Positions 20,432 through 33,811 of a stretch of 64,000 nucleotides of DNA are shown here, in pieces. Source of the stretch: Haliclona indistincta (taxonomy: Eukaryota; Porifera; Demospongiae; Haplosclerida; Chalinidae); the NCBI GenBank assembly GCA_964017065.1, contig OZ024785.1, forward strand, positions 1,259,142 through 1,323,141, given 5' to 3'. A program made the position numbers and the translations under genes. The notes beneath the pieces were generated by a model. That model was not told the origin of the DNA, did not search any database, and saw only the letters and a program-made list of their open reading frames with translations. Within the stretch, counting starts at the first letter, position 1; every line of letters starts with the position of its first letter.

Positions 20432-23400
20432 CTATAATTCTCTGTAGGTATAGAGATTAAAAAGTTAGTACAAAACTGGAGACAGCAAATCTAACTTACG
20501 AGATTTTGGTATCATTTGGTTCATCAATTTTGTCTGACTCTTTACTAGCATAACATCTTCCTGTAAATAATAATAAGTGCTAATAACAATTACAACAACA
20601 ATAATAAGTATTTACCTTTAATTTTCTTATACAAAGTACATACTATAACCATGGCAATAATTGCTGCAATTGCAACTAGAGCTAGGCCAAATAAACTTCC
20701 CAGAGCAACTGTAGTTGTAGTAGGACATTGAGCAAATGTAGTTGTAGTAGGACATTGAGCAACTGTAGTTGTAGTAGGACATTGAGCAACTGGAGTTGTA
20801 GTAGGACATTGAGCCTCTGTAGCTGTATTAGGAGTCGACTCTTGCTCTTGACAATCACCTGGAACCAATAAGATGAACACAGTAAATAATGTAACAAATG
20901 TTGTTTTGAAACAAACAATATTGTGTAACTAGTACAATAATTCAATCATTGTTGAGTGAATACAATTATTATCCCTGTGCTAATAACAAGCAGATACTGA
21001 GGTAATAATTATAATTATTGTTAACTAAGATATTTGTTTCTGTAAAAAATAAAAAATCCTCACAAGCATCTTGTAATATTCGTAACTGATTTGCATCTAT
21101 AAGATAAAAAGTTTTTAAAATCTAGGTTATAATCATAGAAACATACTTATTGAAACGTGATATTCAGTAGGATCATGTCCTAGATAATAAGTAAAGTTGA
21201 TGGTAGCATTGAATGGGACCAGTCCAACTGTATTAATGGATGCCATTCCTGATTCAAGACTACAATTATGACCATCAATGAAACAATCTTGTATTTCAGC
21301 AACTAATGCACCAGAAGACTCCTGTAAAAGATTAACTTAATACAACAGATACTATACACGAAATTCATTATGGGCTCTTTGTCCCTCATACTTTAATAAC
21401 GAAAGCCTTCTTAGGTTACAATGGTCAATATGATGCTCATGCTGTGCTCATTCACTGTCCTTATGCTAGAATTTATCAACTACCACCCTGTGCATGCATG
21501 CGCACGCACTTAAAAATGAGCCCCACCCACTTCTGCAGAGAATCTCACAGTCTACCTGTACTGCTGTTACTTAGCAAACAGCAGAGCGGCAATCCCAACA
21601 CAAGCTAGTCGTTGCTGTTCTTACATGACCTCCAGAACCCATGTTAAAGTCTATGTAAAGTCTCTAACATGTGCAGCAAATGTGAGCGGATTTGAGAAAA
21701 GGGGGGCACTTCGCTCCTGCAATTTTTGAATGCTCACCTGTTATCAAATGACTGCTACTCGGTCAAACATTAATGAAACTCAATGAATTTTTTTGTGTAT
21801 GTACTGCTTGCAGTATATCAAATTTTAGACCCTACTAAATTAATCATTTGGATGAATGACAGCAAATTTGTGTGCGTTTGAAATTGCAGGAGCTAAGTGA
21901 CCCCTTTTCTCAAATCCGCTCACAAATAATGAAACATCAACAATCAAATCCTAATAATAGTACAAGTATAATTATACCTGTCATTTTTGTTATCTATTTT
22001 CCACATTAATTCCAACTATAATTATGAGACACTCACTTGAAATACAAGTCTAATGTCGTATGTTATATTGCCGTTACCACAGAAATCACCAACAATAGCT
22101 GGTGGAAAGACAACAACTAGAGGACGAGCTATAAACAGAGATAAATTATTAAAGGTCAAGCACAAGAGAACTTACTAATATTAGGACTAAAGAAGACTGC
22201 AGGTCCATCTGTTCCAAGTTTATCTTGACATCTAACAGAAATGGCGGCTTTTTCCCGTTTTTCTTGTGTTGTTACATTTTGAAAAGTATAACTTGTTGTC
22301 TCAATAACATCATCATATCCCTCGGATGTAACTACGTGATATCTTTCACAACAAACTCCAGAGCCATTGGGGTTCCTCCATGATGCAGTAATATTGTTCT
22401 CACTGACACTACCAGTAATTTCATTGACAATATGGTTCACTATTGTATAAAAAAGTAGGTGCTGGTTAGTTAGGCACAAGGTCTGCATACATTTCATGCA
22501 CAATCATAATTTATCATCATAATTCTGTTCTGTTTAGCTACATTGTGTAGTTGCACATAAACTAATAACCGTAAACGTTGTAATTTCACAGTGTTAATAT
22601 TTTGTGAATTTGCTCTCAGATTGCAAATTTCGCGTTTTGGGTGTTGCCGTGTGTAAAAGGCTAAAATAATCGGTAAATTTTGCGATCAAACAACACACAA
22701 AATTCGTGAAAATTAGGCTACCACAAACATTTCTACGTCTACGGTATACAAATTAAGAATGACATCACTTTTTAGTTCTGTTCATAACTACATTGGTATT
22801 GTTCATTGAAAAAAACTGAATGGGAAGCAAGAACTTAACCTGTTGCAGAACCAATATTTCAATTCCTATTCTTTGAAAGACACATAAAACATTACATCAA
22901 CTGATTTGATCATCCTTTCTGACTAATAACTTGTCGGTAATAACATTACAGTAACTGGTGGGCCTGAACAAGTAACAAATTATAAACCTGAGCTAGCTGT
23001 TACTAATTCACAGCTACAGCAGCCAGTTCCCAGTGTACGAACTCATTTCTTGTATCAACAGTGATAAGTTTGCTTAGATCTAACTTTGAACCAAGTACGT
23101 TTCCGCAGCAATTTGGAAACCCAAATTCTGTATTACCGCATAGAAAGATGCTCCGCAGCAGTAGCCATCAGTTCATCCAGTCAGTCCTCAACTCGATCGA
23201 CAGCATTGACTGACTGCCAATTGAAGAATGATTACGTAATCTTTGAATTTGACGACTCTAGCTCATAATAATAAAAATTTCATCGACAATAGCACTTTTC
23301 TAGCACAATTTATCCGTATTCCGTATTTCCGTCTTTCAAAGCCCAAATTCCGTAGGAGGGTGTTAAACTATTAAAAATTAAACCACATGTCGCATTTCCA

Positions 23401-24095
23401 TTAGGTCAGTTTGGTGGTGAGCTGGCAACTGTGACTAAAGGACCTCCGTTTTCTGAGGACAACGACGACTAAATTTATCTGCAAGTTCCAAATTTATCTG
23501 CAAATTTATCTGCCTGTAGAATCGACGCCTTCTGCCTCGATTGCATCAAGTTCGGCCGACAACGACCTTTCTGTACGAGCCTCCCAGTTGTACAAGGAAT
23601 CACGATGTTGATTGAACCACTGTTGAGACTCCTGCTTCTACTTTGGTCCTAGCACCATTCACAGAAGATCCCTTTCTGATTTCTCCAGCGACGCTGGGGA
23701 GAAGGCAGGCAAGTGCCATTTCTAAAGTTCGTCTACAGATTGGCCTCCATAATGAAAAGGAGCATCAAAGTTGTGCCCAGATAAATGGAACCAGCTGATT
23801 CAAGACTGTACAGAGTTACTCAAAAAACAACTCAGATAGACTGTTAAAAACAAAAGTGTCAATGTTTTTGAAAATCAAGCAAACACCAGCAGGTGTGTTG
23901 TAAGTTTCCACAAAGACCTCATTTCTTTACGACCATGCAAACTAGTGCACAAGCTCGGCATTGTATTTGCAACCAGTGAAAAACCCCGGACCAGACTGCT
24001 GGTGGCAATCGAAGCCCATTAGACAAAATTTTCTTTCAACTACAGTTAAGAAACTGTCAAAAGCTTGGAACTTGGACACCTCGTTCATATCACAT

Positions 24096-24175
<80 letters not shown>

Positions 24176-27100
24176 ACATAATACACAATACACAGCATGA
24201 TCTTACCTCTCAAATACACTGTGTGAGAAGACTGATTTGATCCATCAGAACAAGCCACTTCTGTTCTTTGCGTAGCATTAATTTCAGCAGTCGCTGTCAA
24301 AGTATAAAGCCCAGAATGATTGCTCCGATTTGTGAGAGTAAATGCACTTCCACTTTTAGGAACAGGGGAACCAACTACTGTTGAACTATCAAAAGCATCA
24401 ATCACTGGTACTGAATTAATCGACCACTGAAGATAATAACCAGAAGCACTCATAGTAGTGCAACTGAAATGAGCCTTCATTCCACCACATATAGACACAT
24501 CGTTCAATGGAAATAAGTTAACTGCAAGGACAAAAAATTGGCAAAAATATGATGTACTAGTTAATGATGAACCTCTTAAGGTGGCGGTGCAAGGACTTAA
24601 TATTCAAATTATTCATAGTTGAATAACTATTTATAAACAAACCGATCTCCCATAAGAGTAAGGCAGAAATAATACACGGATGGTTTGTACACGTTTTCTC
24701 GACTTCTGAGCAAGAGATCGACGCGCTGTAAACGCAGTGCTATTCAGTAGCATCTTGCGCACAAACGTATAGAGCGAATTTTCGTAATAGCGCTTACTTT
24801 TTTTACAGCGTAGTTTTTTCTAGTGCACGAACGCTGCTTTGCTACCTTCGCGAACGAATATCGACAAATCGCTCTATACGTTTCTGCGCAAGATGGTACT
24901 GAATAGTACTGCGTTTACAGCGCGTCGATCTCTAGCTCAGAAGTCGAGAAAACGTGTACAAACCATGTAGCAGAAGCGAGGTCTTTTGTGCGTACCCGAG
25001 AGCGTCACCAGCTCGCCATAGTTGCACGGCAGGTAGTGTTAGACTTGGTCTAATCAATAAAAGCACTTTTGTGCATATATGCTAAGCAGAAAACAAGATG
25101 CAGCACATCAAAGTCCCCCATAAAATCATGCACCGCCCCCTTAATTGATTGGTACACTGTCATTACTCCGGAGCCTCAAATTAAAACAATGCACATTATG
25201 GATGCATTTACAATAGGAAGCATGTACCATACTGGCTGTCTGTTGGCTAATGTGATAACCTCTAGTATGTGATAATCTAGGCTCATACTAGAGTTTGCTA
25301 TCAACACAAGGTTCAAAGCTTTAAAATGATGTACATAGTTGCGTTACTGCAACATAGACGCGAACAGTGGGTAAGGAATTTCTATAACTTCTCGTATAAA
25401 TTAACGTGACGTCATGGGACGCCCATTCAATTATGTACACTTATGATAACTTTGCTGCGCTAAGCATACAATCCAGGCAGCCAACTTTTGTCTGCTGAAA
25501 GAGTATACCTATACTATTAGGGAGGCACGGTAGTGACTCCCTATGTAGGGATGAACGAGAAAAAAAGATGGCGGCTACATACAATGTATTAGCGTTCAAA
25601 CGCTGGATNNNNNNNNNNNNNNNNNNNNNNNTATGAAACGCTGATATTTCGCCTGGTGATGAATTGTATACGTCCAAAGACACTTAGATCTGCTCTCTGG
25701 CGTTGCCCCATCTTACAGTAGCAAGGAGATTGCTCGAAATTGTTACTAAAGTGACGAACCTGGAAACGGTGAAAATCGACTTTCGTCATCTTCGTTTTCT
25801 TTCTTTCTTTCTTCAACTCGCCTAGCGCCTTTACGCGAGCAGTGTCGAGACCAAAACACCCACGAACAGTCGTGAAATTCTCCTGGCATGTGCCTTTTGA
25901 ACTTAGTTTTTAGCGAAACGAAGATATACATTTGACGAGCTCACGATCACGAACAGTTGTCAGCTAAGTGTTTGACGCCATTATTGTGATTACGTAATAC
26001 GCACGTGACCAAACACACTTGTAGAGTATCGCCGTATGGAGAGTGCATATTGGCGTCTGGAGTCTTCGAAGAACAACTCACAGAGTAAGCTCGTGTAGTA
26101 TCACCGTTCTGCTGCTTGCCAAATAGCATCACAGCCATACAGAAAATTCTAAACCAGAGTGGGCGGGGCTTGTATGCTGTGCATCCAGGCTTCAGCATGC
26201 ATGAATGCATGAGCTAGTTTCAGTATTTAGGAGCTACAAGTTAAAAAGCAATTATCAAGAAAAGCAAACCAAACCAATGATGGAAACAAAAAAGAGATAC
26301 ATTATCTTGCCGAATTCGAACTGCACCAAAAATTTGAAACTCACTTGTAAAAGAAAAAAGGACACAAACAAGAAAATAAAAAGATTTCTAACGAAATCAA
26401 AAGGATGTAGGGATAAAGAAATCTGCTACTGGTCCACAATGTAAACCAACAAGGAGCAAGCTGGAATGGTAACACGATTGACTTGCTAACAGACCATAGA
26501 TCCCTACATCAGTGGCTGACTACAGCAGTTCTGCTAGTTGCTATTGACTGACACCTGACATGCATTGAATTGAATTTAGCTTGTGACAAAATAATTATAG
26601 TATAGTCAAAATGTTATGTACAGCCACTGATGTAGGGATCTATGGTCTGTTAGCAAGTCAATCGTGTTACCATTCCAGCTTGCTCCTTGTTGGTTTACAT
26701 TGTGGACCAGTAGCAGATTTCTTTATCCCTACATCCTTTTGATTTCGTTAGAAATCTTTTTATTTTCTTTTATCCTTGTGACTGCAACAGAAGAACTAAC
26801 AGCTTGTTTGTCTGACGTTCAAAGCATGTAAACTAAACAACACAATAGACAGCATATCAGGTTTACCTTTAAATACAATAGATACCACAAAGAAACTTGG
26901 CTAAAATTTAGGTATAACGTGTTTGCTTGTCCTGGTAATAGCAAAATCAGCGCTATAGTGGCTGGTTGAGAAGCGACCGTACATTTTCAAAAGTATCGTG
27001 ATTTTGACAACAATAAAATTATTATTGTGCATGCAAAATAATACTAATTCTAGAACGCATGATTTAAGGGACTACACGACGAACTAGAGAAACGGCTCAA

Positions 27101-28408
27101 TTTGCGTGCTGTTTTTTCTGGCTCACCATCTAGTACTCGACATGCAGCGACTTTACCAACTGCTGGGCGGTCCTAGGGTGGAGCTAGAGGGCCGAGGGAC
27201 GGGGCACCTTGCCTACCTCTTGCACCACAAGTGACCTTGCTGCGTTCTTAGCTGACCTCTGTAGCTCAATTCTTGTGCAAACCACGAAACTAATTAAATA
27301 TTCGCAGCCTTGTAACTGACAGACTGAACACTTTACGCAAAAACGCATGCATAGTGATACGTTTGCTCACCACGAGCCATTCAGTTCACAAATCCATTTT
27401 GGTAGGCGTGGCTTGCCCGCCTATTGAATTAAATTTTTACTCTTTGTACAGTGTTTGCTCCGCCCACAAGCAGATTTGTGAGTTTCTTTGATGATAGCTG
27501 TCTTTGACCAAGCTTTGTTTGCCCGAAGAAACGGAAATTGTCGTCATTCTGATGTTCGACGTGTAGTCCCTTAAGCCAGGAAAACCCGAACTTTTCTTTC
27601 TTGCTGCCCTTTGCACAATATAATCTACAGTGTCCTGGCTATTACTTGCCCGTTTTACAAGGAAAATGGGTGTACCCACACTCCAGTAGCACTTGCCGTA
27701 TTTGGAACAAAATTATTTCGTACTCGGCAATCACCAGAGACCCACATAGGGGTGGGTGGGTCGTGGGGAGGGCGGGAGGGCGTCAGGTGGCATTTTTTTG
27801 GCGCTCTGGCAAAAGGAGATGTATCTTCTTCCATCGCTCTTGCTGGTAGGGGATTTTTGCCGAAATCGTTTGTTCTCATTAAATATTCGCCCCTCTGTAA
27901 CTTACAGACAGAGACCTTTTTGCAAAATCCGATACATACGTTTCTTCCTTGTGTACCAAAGTTTATGTCTGAAATTTTTTGTGGGTGTGGCACACACAAC
28001 ATGCTCAGGAAACAAACGCAACTTTTCGTCATTGGGTGGGGCTTGCTACGCCCACAAGACGAATGGCGACTTTCTTGGGTGATCAGTGTGACTGACCAAA
28101 CCTTCAACTAACAGCAGAAACCAAAATATTCGTAATCCTGATGTTTGGGATTTCCACCCTTAAAAACCCAAACAACAATTAAGGCTACCTAAACCCAAAC
28201 AAGGCTACCTAAACCCAAACAACAAGGCTACCTAAACCCAAACAACAAGGCTACCTAAACCCAAACAACTTAGCTAGGCTACCTAAACTCAAACAGCAAA
28301 ATCCTATTTTTTATTATTAAACTTTTTACCTTGAGCTGATGTAATGGAACCCGAATAATTTAGAATGAAAGAAAGTGACAAACAAACCAGAATAGCTCGA
28401 AGCGCCAT
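20432..28408 (-). CDS. Divergent Ig/FN3 single-pass receptor with Cys-Pro-Thr stalk
   Basis: Minus-strand exons: signal peptide 28330-28408 (MALRAILVCLSLSFILNYSG), Ig-like 24207-24521 (CGGMKAHFSC ... YTLTATAEI ... VAC), FN3-like 22176-22439, 22037-22128, 21147-21321, stalk plus membrane 20616-20858, tail 20500-20560 and 20432-20441. The lengths sum to 1239 bases, so the model is in frame throughout and gives 412 aa. The stalk has four 9-residue repeats of the type AQCPTTTTV. The membrane segment is LFGLALVAIAAIIAMVIVC. The cytoplasmic tail is short (about 20 residues), has one Tyr, and lacks the NVAYGG module of the neighbours. Intron 1 (3.7 kb) is packed with transposable elements and a 23-base assembly gap. 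It is related to the cluster receptors by architecture only, not by close sequence. Confidence 0.8.
20704..20820 (-). repeat. 27-bp tandem repeat coding the receptor stalk
   Basis: Four in-frame units of AQCPTTT(T/P)(V/F) are encoded in the stalk exon next to the membrane segment. They form a Thr-rich, likely O-glycosylated spacer with one Cys per unit. Unit number is a likely site of length polymorphism. Confidence 0.85.
24098..24178. repeat. (CA)n microsatellite
   Basis: A near-perfect CA run within the intron just after the Ig exon of the minus-strand receptor. It creates spurious Cys-Val and Thr-His frames. Confidence 0.97.
24576..25144. mobile_element. Inverted-repeat element, TTAAGGTGGCGGTGCA ends
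   Basis: The terminal sequence TTAAGGTGGCGGTGCA is mirrored by TGCACCGCCCCCTTAA. Internally, GTTTGTACACGTTTTCTCG through TACGTTTGTGCGCAAGATG is also mirrored. The first 12 bases match the ends of the 15.2-kb element, so the two belong to one family or share termini. It sits in intron 1 of the minus-strand receptor. Confidence 0.85.
25609..25631. other. Assembly gap (23 N)
   Basis: A run of N within repeat-rich intronic sequence; true length unknown. Frames crossing it are meaningless. Confidence 0.99.
26350..26795. mobile_element. Large palindrome (fold-back element)
   Basis: Arms of about 170 bp, from AAATAAAAAGATTTCTAACG to GACCATAGATCCCTACATCA and back, flank a unique centre of about 100 bp. 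It is near-perfect over the arms. It lies in intron 1 of the minus-strand receptor and has no coding content. Confidence 0.85.
27064..27574. mobile_element. TTAA-bounded inverted-repeat element
   Basis: The ends are TTAAGGGACTACACG and CGTGTAGTCCCTTAA. TTAA at both edges suggests a piggyBac-type target duplication. A second TTAA-edged stretch abuts it (TTAAGCCAGGAAAACCC near 27571 to GGGATTTCCACCCTTAA near 28162), with partly similar interior (TTGCACAA..., AAATATTCG...). Three overlapping ORFs at 27.6-28.1 kb on both strands fall inside the second stretch and are rejected as genes. Confidence 0.7.
28180..28300. repeat. About 23-bp minisatellite
   Basis: About five copies of AAGGCTACCTAAACCCAAACAAC, some shortened, upstream of the minus-strand signal-peptide donor (within intron 1). 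Confidence 0.9.
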
Positions 28409-28710
28409 ATTTACTGCACTATCGCGGTTTGGCAATATGCATAGCCTCGCCTCTGAAGCACTGAACTGACCTTGGGAACTGTACCGATGGAGCCACTGCC
28501 GAATACTAGCTCGTCCTTGGCATCCTCATCTACATCCATGCACTGTACTTTACATGTACGTGCTTCAAAGGTGCATGCATGGCAGCGTCACTCGTCACGC
28601 CTATCTAAAATCTATGCTACATATAAATAGGCGGATAACTATAGGCCGACACTATAACTGTCTACTGAACTTGCATTGATACCGTGAAGTGAACTTCGCA
28701 ATTACTAATA
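28409..28710. promoter_or_regulatory. Shared divergent promoter region
   Basis: The start codons of the minus-strand receptor (28408) and the plus-strand receptor (28711) are 302 bases apart and face away from each other. A TATAAATAG box sits at 28622-28630, about 80 bases before the plus ATG. No clear TATA was found for the minus gene. The arrangement implies shared or mutually influenced transcription; this is inferred from spacing. Confidence 0.65.
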
Positions 28711-30518
28711 ATGCTTCTCTTTCTTCTTGTTCTGAGCAATTATTGGTTCTGTAATGCTGGTAAGTAAACAAGCAATTACACATGTGATATACATGTGATT
28801 TGTTCTAGTTACTCAACAGAGTACAGTTGACATGGTCACACTCATCCCTGTTCAGCCAGCTAGTGGAGTATCAGCCTGTCCTGGACAAGATGTCACTATC
28901 AACTGTACAGTTGTTAGAATGCCTGCTTCATCTACAGTCATACAACCATCATTGAATTGGTTGTATATCGGTGGAATTAATATCAGATATACAGATGGTT
29001 ACCTAACGGGCGAACCAGATAATGGAATTTTCACTGCTGCATTTTATGCTGGAGACTATACAGTGACATCAACTGCCACAATATTTAGTGTTCCACTATC
29101 TCATCATAACAATGTGATGGAATGTCAGTCACCTATAGCCAGCAATTCAGTTACCATATCATTGTCAGGTTTCTAATTATTATCAATATTTTGATTTTGC
29201 ATTAATTTTAATAAATTATAGGTGCAGCAAAGTCTCCTTCAAATCTGAGTATCACTGCCAGCAAGCCACCAGTATCACTAACGTGGCTAGCTCCTCCTAA
29301 TGGACCCACAGACTGTGTCTTCAACTACACTATCAATATCACTAACTACAGTAGCTCTAGCTCGTACTACAGTACTAGCAACACTGAGTCACTGATACTG
29401 ACTGATGACCTGATCACTCGTGGACACAACTACTCATTTGCTGTGGCTGTTACTGACAGTACAGGACAACATGGACCATGGAGTGATCAACTCACAGTCA
29501 CATATGATGGTATGTACAATGTATGTATGTCCATTATTGTGTTGCTTGCAGTTTATAGTGCCGTAAAGTTTAATGCAACACTGACTCCATCAGGCATACT
29601 TGTTAAATGGCAGGTTAGTTATTTTCAAGGTTGACAATTAATAATTTCCCGACTGTACTTTCTATTTATGTCCTACATGACAGCCTCCTCCACTGATAGC
29701 TGGTCTCCCAGTCCTTCACTATGTAGTGTCTTATAATACCAGTGATAACAGCACACTGATACACACACAAGTACTGAACTCTTCTATGACTAGCTACACA
29801 GTGTCTGGTGTACCAGGAGTAACCTACTATATTGCAGTGTTTGCTGTCAATTCTGTGGTACAAGGAGATATTAATGATTACATCATAGTGAACGGTAAGC
29901 AAAGCTTCTGGCATTCTGGTTTATTATAATTATGATTTTTTACTATCCAGTGCCTCCACCTTCTGTAACAGCAATATCAACCAGTGGCCAACTACAAATG
30001 CAGTCTAATATTTTAACTACCTTGGCCACTGCTCAAGTTAATATTTCAACTTCAGGTTAGTATGGGTTCAATAGTCATTGTTTGCTAATGTTTGTAGCTA
30101 AAGATGATTATGTTTTTCCACTACAGTTACAGTTGGCGTTCTTGTTGTTGTATTGATAGTATCAGTGATCAGTACAGCTATTATCAGTAGCATCATTGTG
30201 TGGTGTGTTATGAGGAGAAGGAGACCATCATCACATGCTACAGCAACTACTGACCATGATAAAGAACAAGTCACTGAGCTAGCTACAGTGATCTATGACA
30301 CACCTAATGTAATCATAGAACACACTATCACTACTCAAGAGAATGCAGCTTATGGAGGGACAATACCACTCACACAAGTCACTGAGCTAGCTACAGTTAT
30401 CTATGACACACCTAATGTCATCAAGGAACACACCATCACTACTCAAGAGAATGTAGCTTATGGAGGGACAATACCACTCCAACACAATGAGGCTTATCAA
30501 CAAGTGAATATCAACTGA
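28711..30518 (+). CDS. Intact Ig-FN3-FN3 single-pass receptor with repeated-tyrosine tail
   Basis: Seven exons: signal 28711-28759 (MLLFLLVLSNYWFCNAG), Ig 28809-29168 (CPGQDVTINC ... VMECQS), FN3 29222-29509, second FN3 29552-29613 plus 29684-29894, stalk 29951-30055, membrane/tail 30127-30518. The lengths sum to 1467 bases, giving 488 aa with no lesion. Almost all exon borders are phase 1, the pattern that allows domain shuffling. The membrane segment is VLVVVLIVSVISTAIISSIIVW, followed by CVMRRRRP. The tail carries the block from VTELATVIYDTPN to YGGTIPL twice, then NEAYQQVNIN. YDTP fits the pYDxP class bound by Crk-type SH2 domains, and N-x-x-Y occurs before each GG. It is likely a surface receptor signalling through phosphotyrosine; the ligand is unknown. 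Confidence 0.9.
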
Positions 30519-30879
30519 TGCCTGAATGTACTGAGTGCTTGACTTGACTACATGCATGTATAGTATTGTACTTGTTACTACTGTACTGTTTATTACAAAC
30601 TAGTAGATGGTGTGGTTTCTTTCACTGGACTATTATATGTGTGTAAATAGTGCTACAGAAGTGTCATACTGTTTTATTCATGCCTTGTATTGTTATTTTC
30701 ACGTTAAAAAATTGTTTAGCAAACAAGGAAATTCTAAAAACTAGTAGAAGTGCAGTGGTTTCTTTCAATGGACTATAAAACGCGTACGTGTGTAAAACTT
30801 TACTATCAAGTACTAGTGATCACTGTGAAGATATGAATTTATTCACTACATGCCCTCTCATTGAAGTGATGCGGAGTTG

Positions 30880-31060
30880 TCCAGCATGGGTCATGGATGC
30901 TTTTGCCACCACACACCCCAGGAATGTTGTTGGTTAACGTTGGTCCTACGTCAAAGGTCGAATTGATCATCGAGTGCCCGTTGAAAACCATTGAGACACA
31001 TTCATCAGCTCTGATTTGTAAACCCAGATCTTTGCACTTTCTAACAACAAGAGTAGATTG
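30880..31060 (-). pseudogene. Reverse-transcriptase fragment (LINE, possibly R2/NeSL-like)
   Basis: The minus strand reads CKDLGLQIRADECVSMVFNG, then STFDVGPTLTNNIPG. This matches the RT palm region of site-specific-type LINEs, where LGL.V...KC.SLVF.G is followed by a short loop and T.NI. It is broken on both sides and only about 60 codons are recognisable. Confidence 0.5.
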
Positions 31061-31589
31061 GACATGGTCCAGTAGAATCGGCCATCATTGCTTGCAATAC
31101 GTTTTTCCGGTATGCGATGTTGACCTTCTGCCTGTGGTAGCAGATGATGTTTTAGAGCACCAATGCAGTTTAATATCTTCTCCAAGACCCATAGTAAACT
31201 ATTTGTAGATTTAGGTTCGTTTTCGTACGTAAACAGCATATGTTCGAAAAATGTATTACATTTCTGGCAATGCAGTGATTCAACTTGAAAAATGAGAACA
31301 ATTATACCCATTGCTAACAAACACAGGGAGCATGCAGCATGTCAAAATTTCCTCTGGACTAGGAAACTGTTTATCAGCTGAACAGAAAACAGAATGAGTG
31401 TATCAATGGTTTCTCCTGGTCATGATAGGGTCATTATCTTTCTTGCTGGTTTGAAACTCATCACAAGTTCACCTTGAATCTCTTAGAGCTTAATTCTCTG
31501 CCTTTTCTTCCATATCTCTTTCACACGAGCCTTGATTGCCTCTATCTCGTGTGCAATAACATCAGTATGCACAAATTAAAAAATAAAGT

Positions 31590-32825
31590 AATAAAAACAT
31601 TTTAACCAAAATGCAAGAGATTTAGGGTTGGTACATTTATCGAAAAAGTATGGAAACAAGATTTTGAAATGAAAAGGATTGTAACAATAGCAGTATAATG
31701 CTACCTCCCTATTAAATTAACCACAACTACCGAAAGCAGTTAATTTAGGGAGGTAGCATTATACTGCTATTGTTACAATCCTTTTCATTTCAAAATCTTG
31801 TTTCCATACTTTTTCGATAAATGTACCAACCCTAAATCTCTTGCATTTTGGTTAAAATGTTTTTATTACTTGTTTCTTTTCTTTTTTTATTAATGACTTA
31901 GTTGGCACTTATGCTAATACAGTGTAAAGAGCCTAGTATTTCAGCTGACTGCATGCACTGCTGGCGATCGACTCTGCACTGCATGCATATGCAAGACGTA
32001 CCATGCAACATTAGCTAAGCTTAAGCATTCTTACAAGCCTGAAGAAACAAATCCAGTGTAACAGTGACGATTTGCTCGTTGTCTGCTGTGAACACTGCTA
32101 GTGGCAGCAGCACTCGCGTTCCAAGCAATTTTACTAAGGTGCGCTTGTATTAGAATAATTGCATACACGGGCGTGCGCGAGTAGGCGTAACCTAGTAACG
32201 GAGTTCAAACAGAATGATGGAATGGAGTCTGTTACGGACCAAAAATCGCTGTTTTCCTGGAAATACTCGCTTCTGCTAGTGTTTTAGGCTTAAATAGATA
32301 TCAGGTGCACTGCTCCCAACGACTAGTGTAGTTTCTGTGTAGGTTTTGTCTTGAATAGCTCACTAGCCATGGCGCTAGGCTCTCTGAAGAAGAAGAAGAA
32401 GAAGAAGAAGAAGAAGAAGAAGAAGAAAGAAGATGAACAAACGGGTGACCACGTGAACTCTGGTTTACCACCTTAGACCTGGTTTCTTTTGCTTCTGAAG
32501 GTCTCTTTGTAATCGCACAAATCGTGCAAAGAGCTTTAGAGCGTTAGATTAGCTTGAAACGCCCGTACGGCGAAGATATGGCAGTGCCGTAGCAGTGCCT
32601 CCGGGCGAGACGCCATCTTTCCATGCCCGTAGCAACTTGCCTTATAGTCTTTATTATTAGACTCATTGTAAGCGCTTATCTCTTAGGATAGCCCCTAGGT
32701 AGTTAAAATACCCCTGATGTCGTCAACAGCCAAGATATACGTGAATTATTGCGTTTAGCCTAAGTGTAGCCGCCATCTTATTTTCCGCCCAACCCTAAAT
32801 ATGCCACGACTACCGCGTGGCATAA
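31590..32825. mobile_element. 1.25-kb element with hairpin (copy 2, inverted)
   Basis: This is the reverse complement of 18975-20215, including the hairpin (31590-31880), the microsatellite (here (GAA)n, 32388-32427, longer than in copy 1) and the end GCCCAACCCTAAATATGCC. Differences are scattered point changes and repeat-length changes. Confidence 0.85.
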
Positions 32826-33261
32826 TTATAGCTGAACGCACTGGATCTTATAATTTAGCTCCATCACCAGTCTTGTCTAGTATGCTCAGATCGCCTCGTC
32901 TCCCTCAACATCGCCCTCTCCTAGTGCACCATCAAGCAGAGAGCTGTCTTCTTGATCAATCTCTTGGAGCATCACTTGGCTCAGCATTCATTGTTGGAAT
33001 ATTCTCCATGCTAGCTGTTCTTCTCTCTCAACAATTGCACTCGACTTCTGCTTCACCCTCGCTCGCTCGCTCGCGGAAGCGCGCATGCGTAAAGTGATTT
33101 GGCGAAATTTTTATTTTGAACCAATTGTGAATTCAGAGCTGACGTCTACAGCCCTCTCTTCAGCAATGGCGGCTAGAACACATAATGTTACAGCACTCAC
33201 TACCCAGGTGTGTCGTCTCGTCTCATAAGGTTCTTCTGAGTATGTTTTATATAATAATATT

Positions 33262-33811
33262 TTGAACGACTTTAGCTCAGACTACAAATCTAGACTATTG
33301 TCTTTGAATCTTTTACCATTATCTATGGTCTTAGAGCTAAGTGACATTATATTTTTCTTAAAATCTTTCCGTTCTCCCTCTTCTGCATTTAACATCATGG
33401 ACTATGTCAGTTTCTGTGATTCGTTAAACACGCGCTCTTCATCAAGCCATAAACTTAGACATTCTCGTTCTTCCTCTACTCTCTCCTCTCATTTTTATTT
33501 TAGAAGACTACCTCGGATATGGAACCGTCTTCCTGTCTTCGATATTCTAAACCAGTCTTTATCAGCCGTTATTCCTCAAATCAAATCTTATTTTTGGACT
33601 CATTTCGTCGAATATTTTGACACAAACTACACCTGTTCTTGGCACATTTCATGTCCTTGTTCTAAATGCATTACTTCTTTCTCTAATTTTCTACTTCCTA
33701 ACTATACCAGGCAGTCTCACTTTGCGTGAGGCTGACCCTCAGCATTCTTCATAATTATTATATCATTCTTTCATTTTGCTCACTACTATCCTGTAATGCT
33801 GTAAAGCCAGA

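Noticed and set aside
23942..24507. Cys-Val and Thr-His repeat ORFs
   Set aside because: They arise from the (CA)n microsatellite. Only the part 24207-24507 of the minus frame is real, as the Ig exon.
27437..28111. Overlapping 108-166 aa ORFs on both strands
   Set aside because: They lie inside TTAA-bounded repeat elements in an intron, with no family motif and competing frames.
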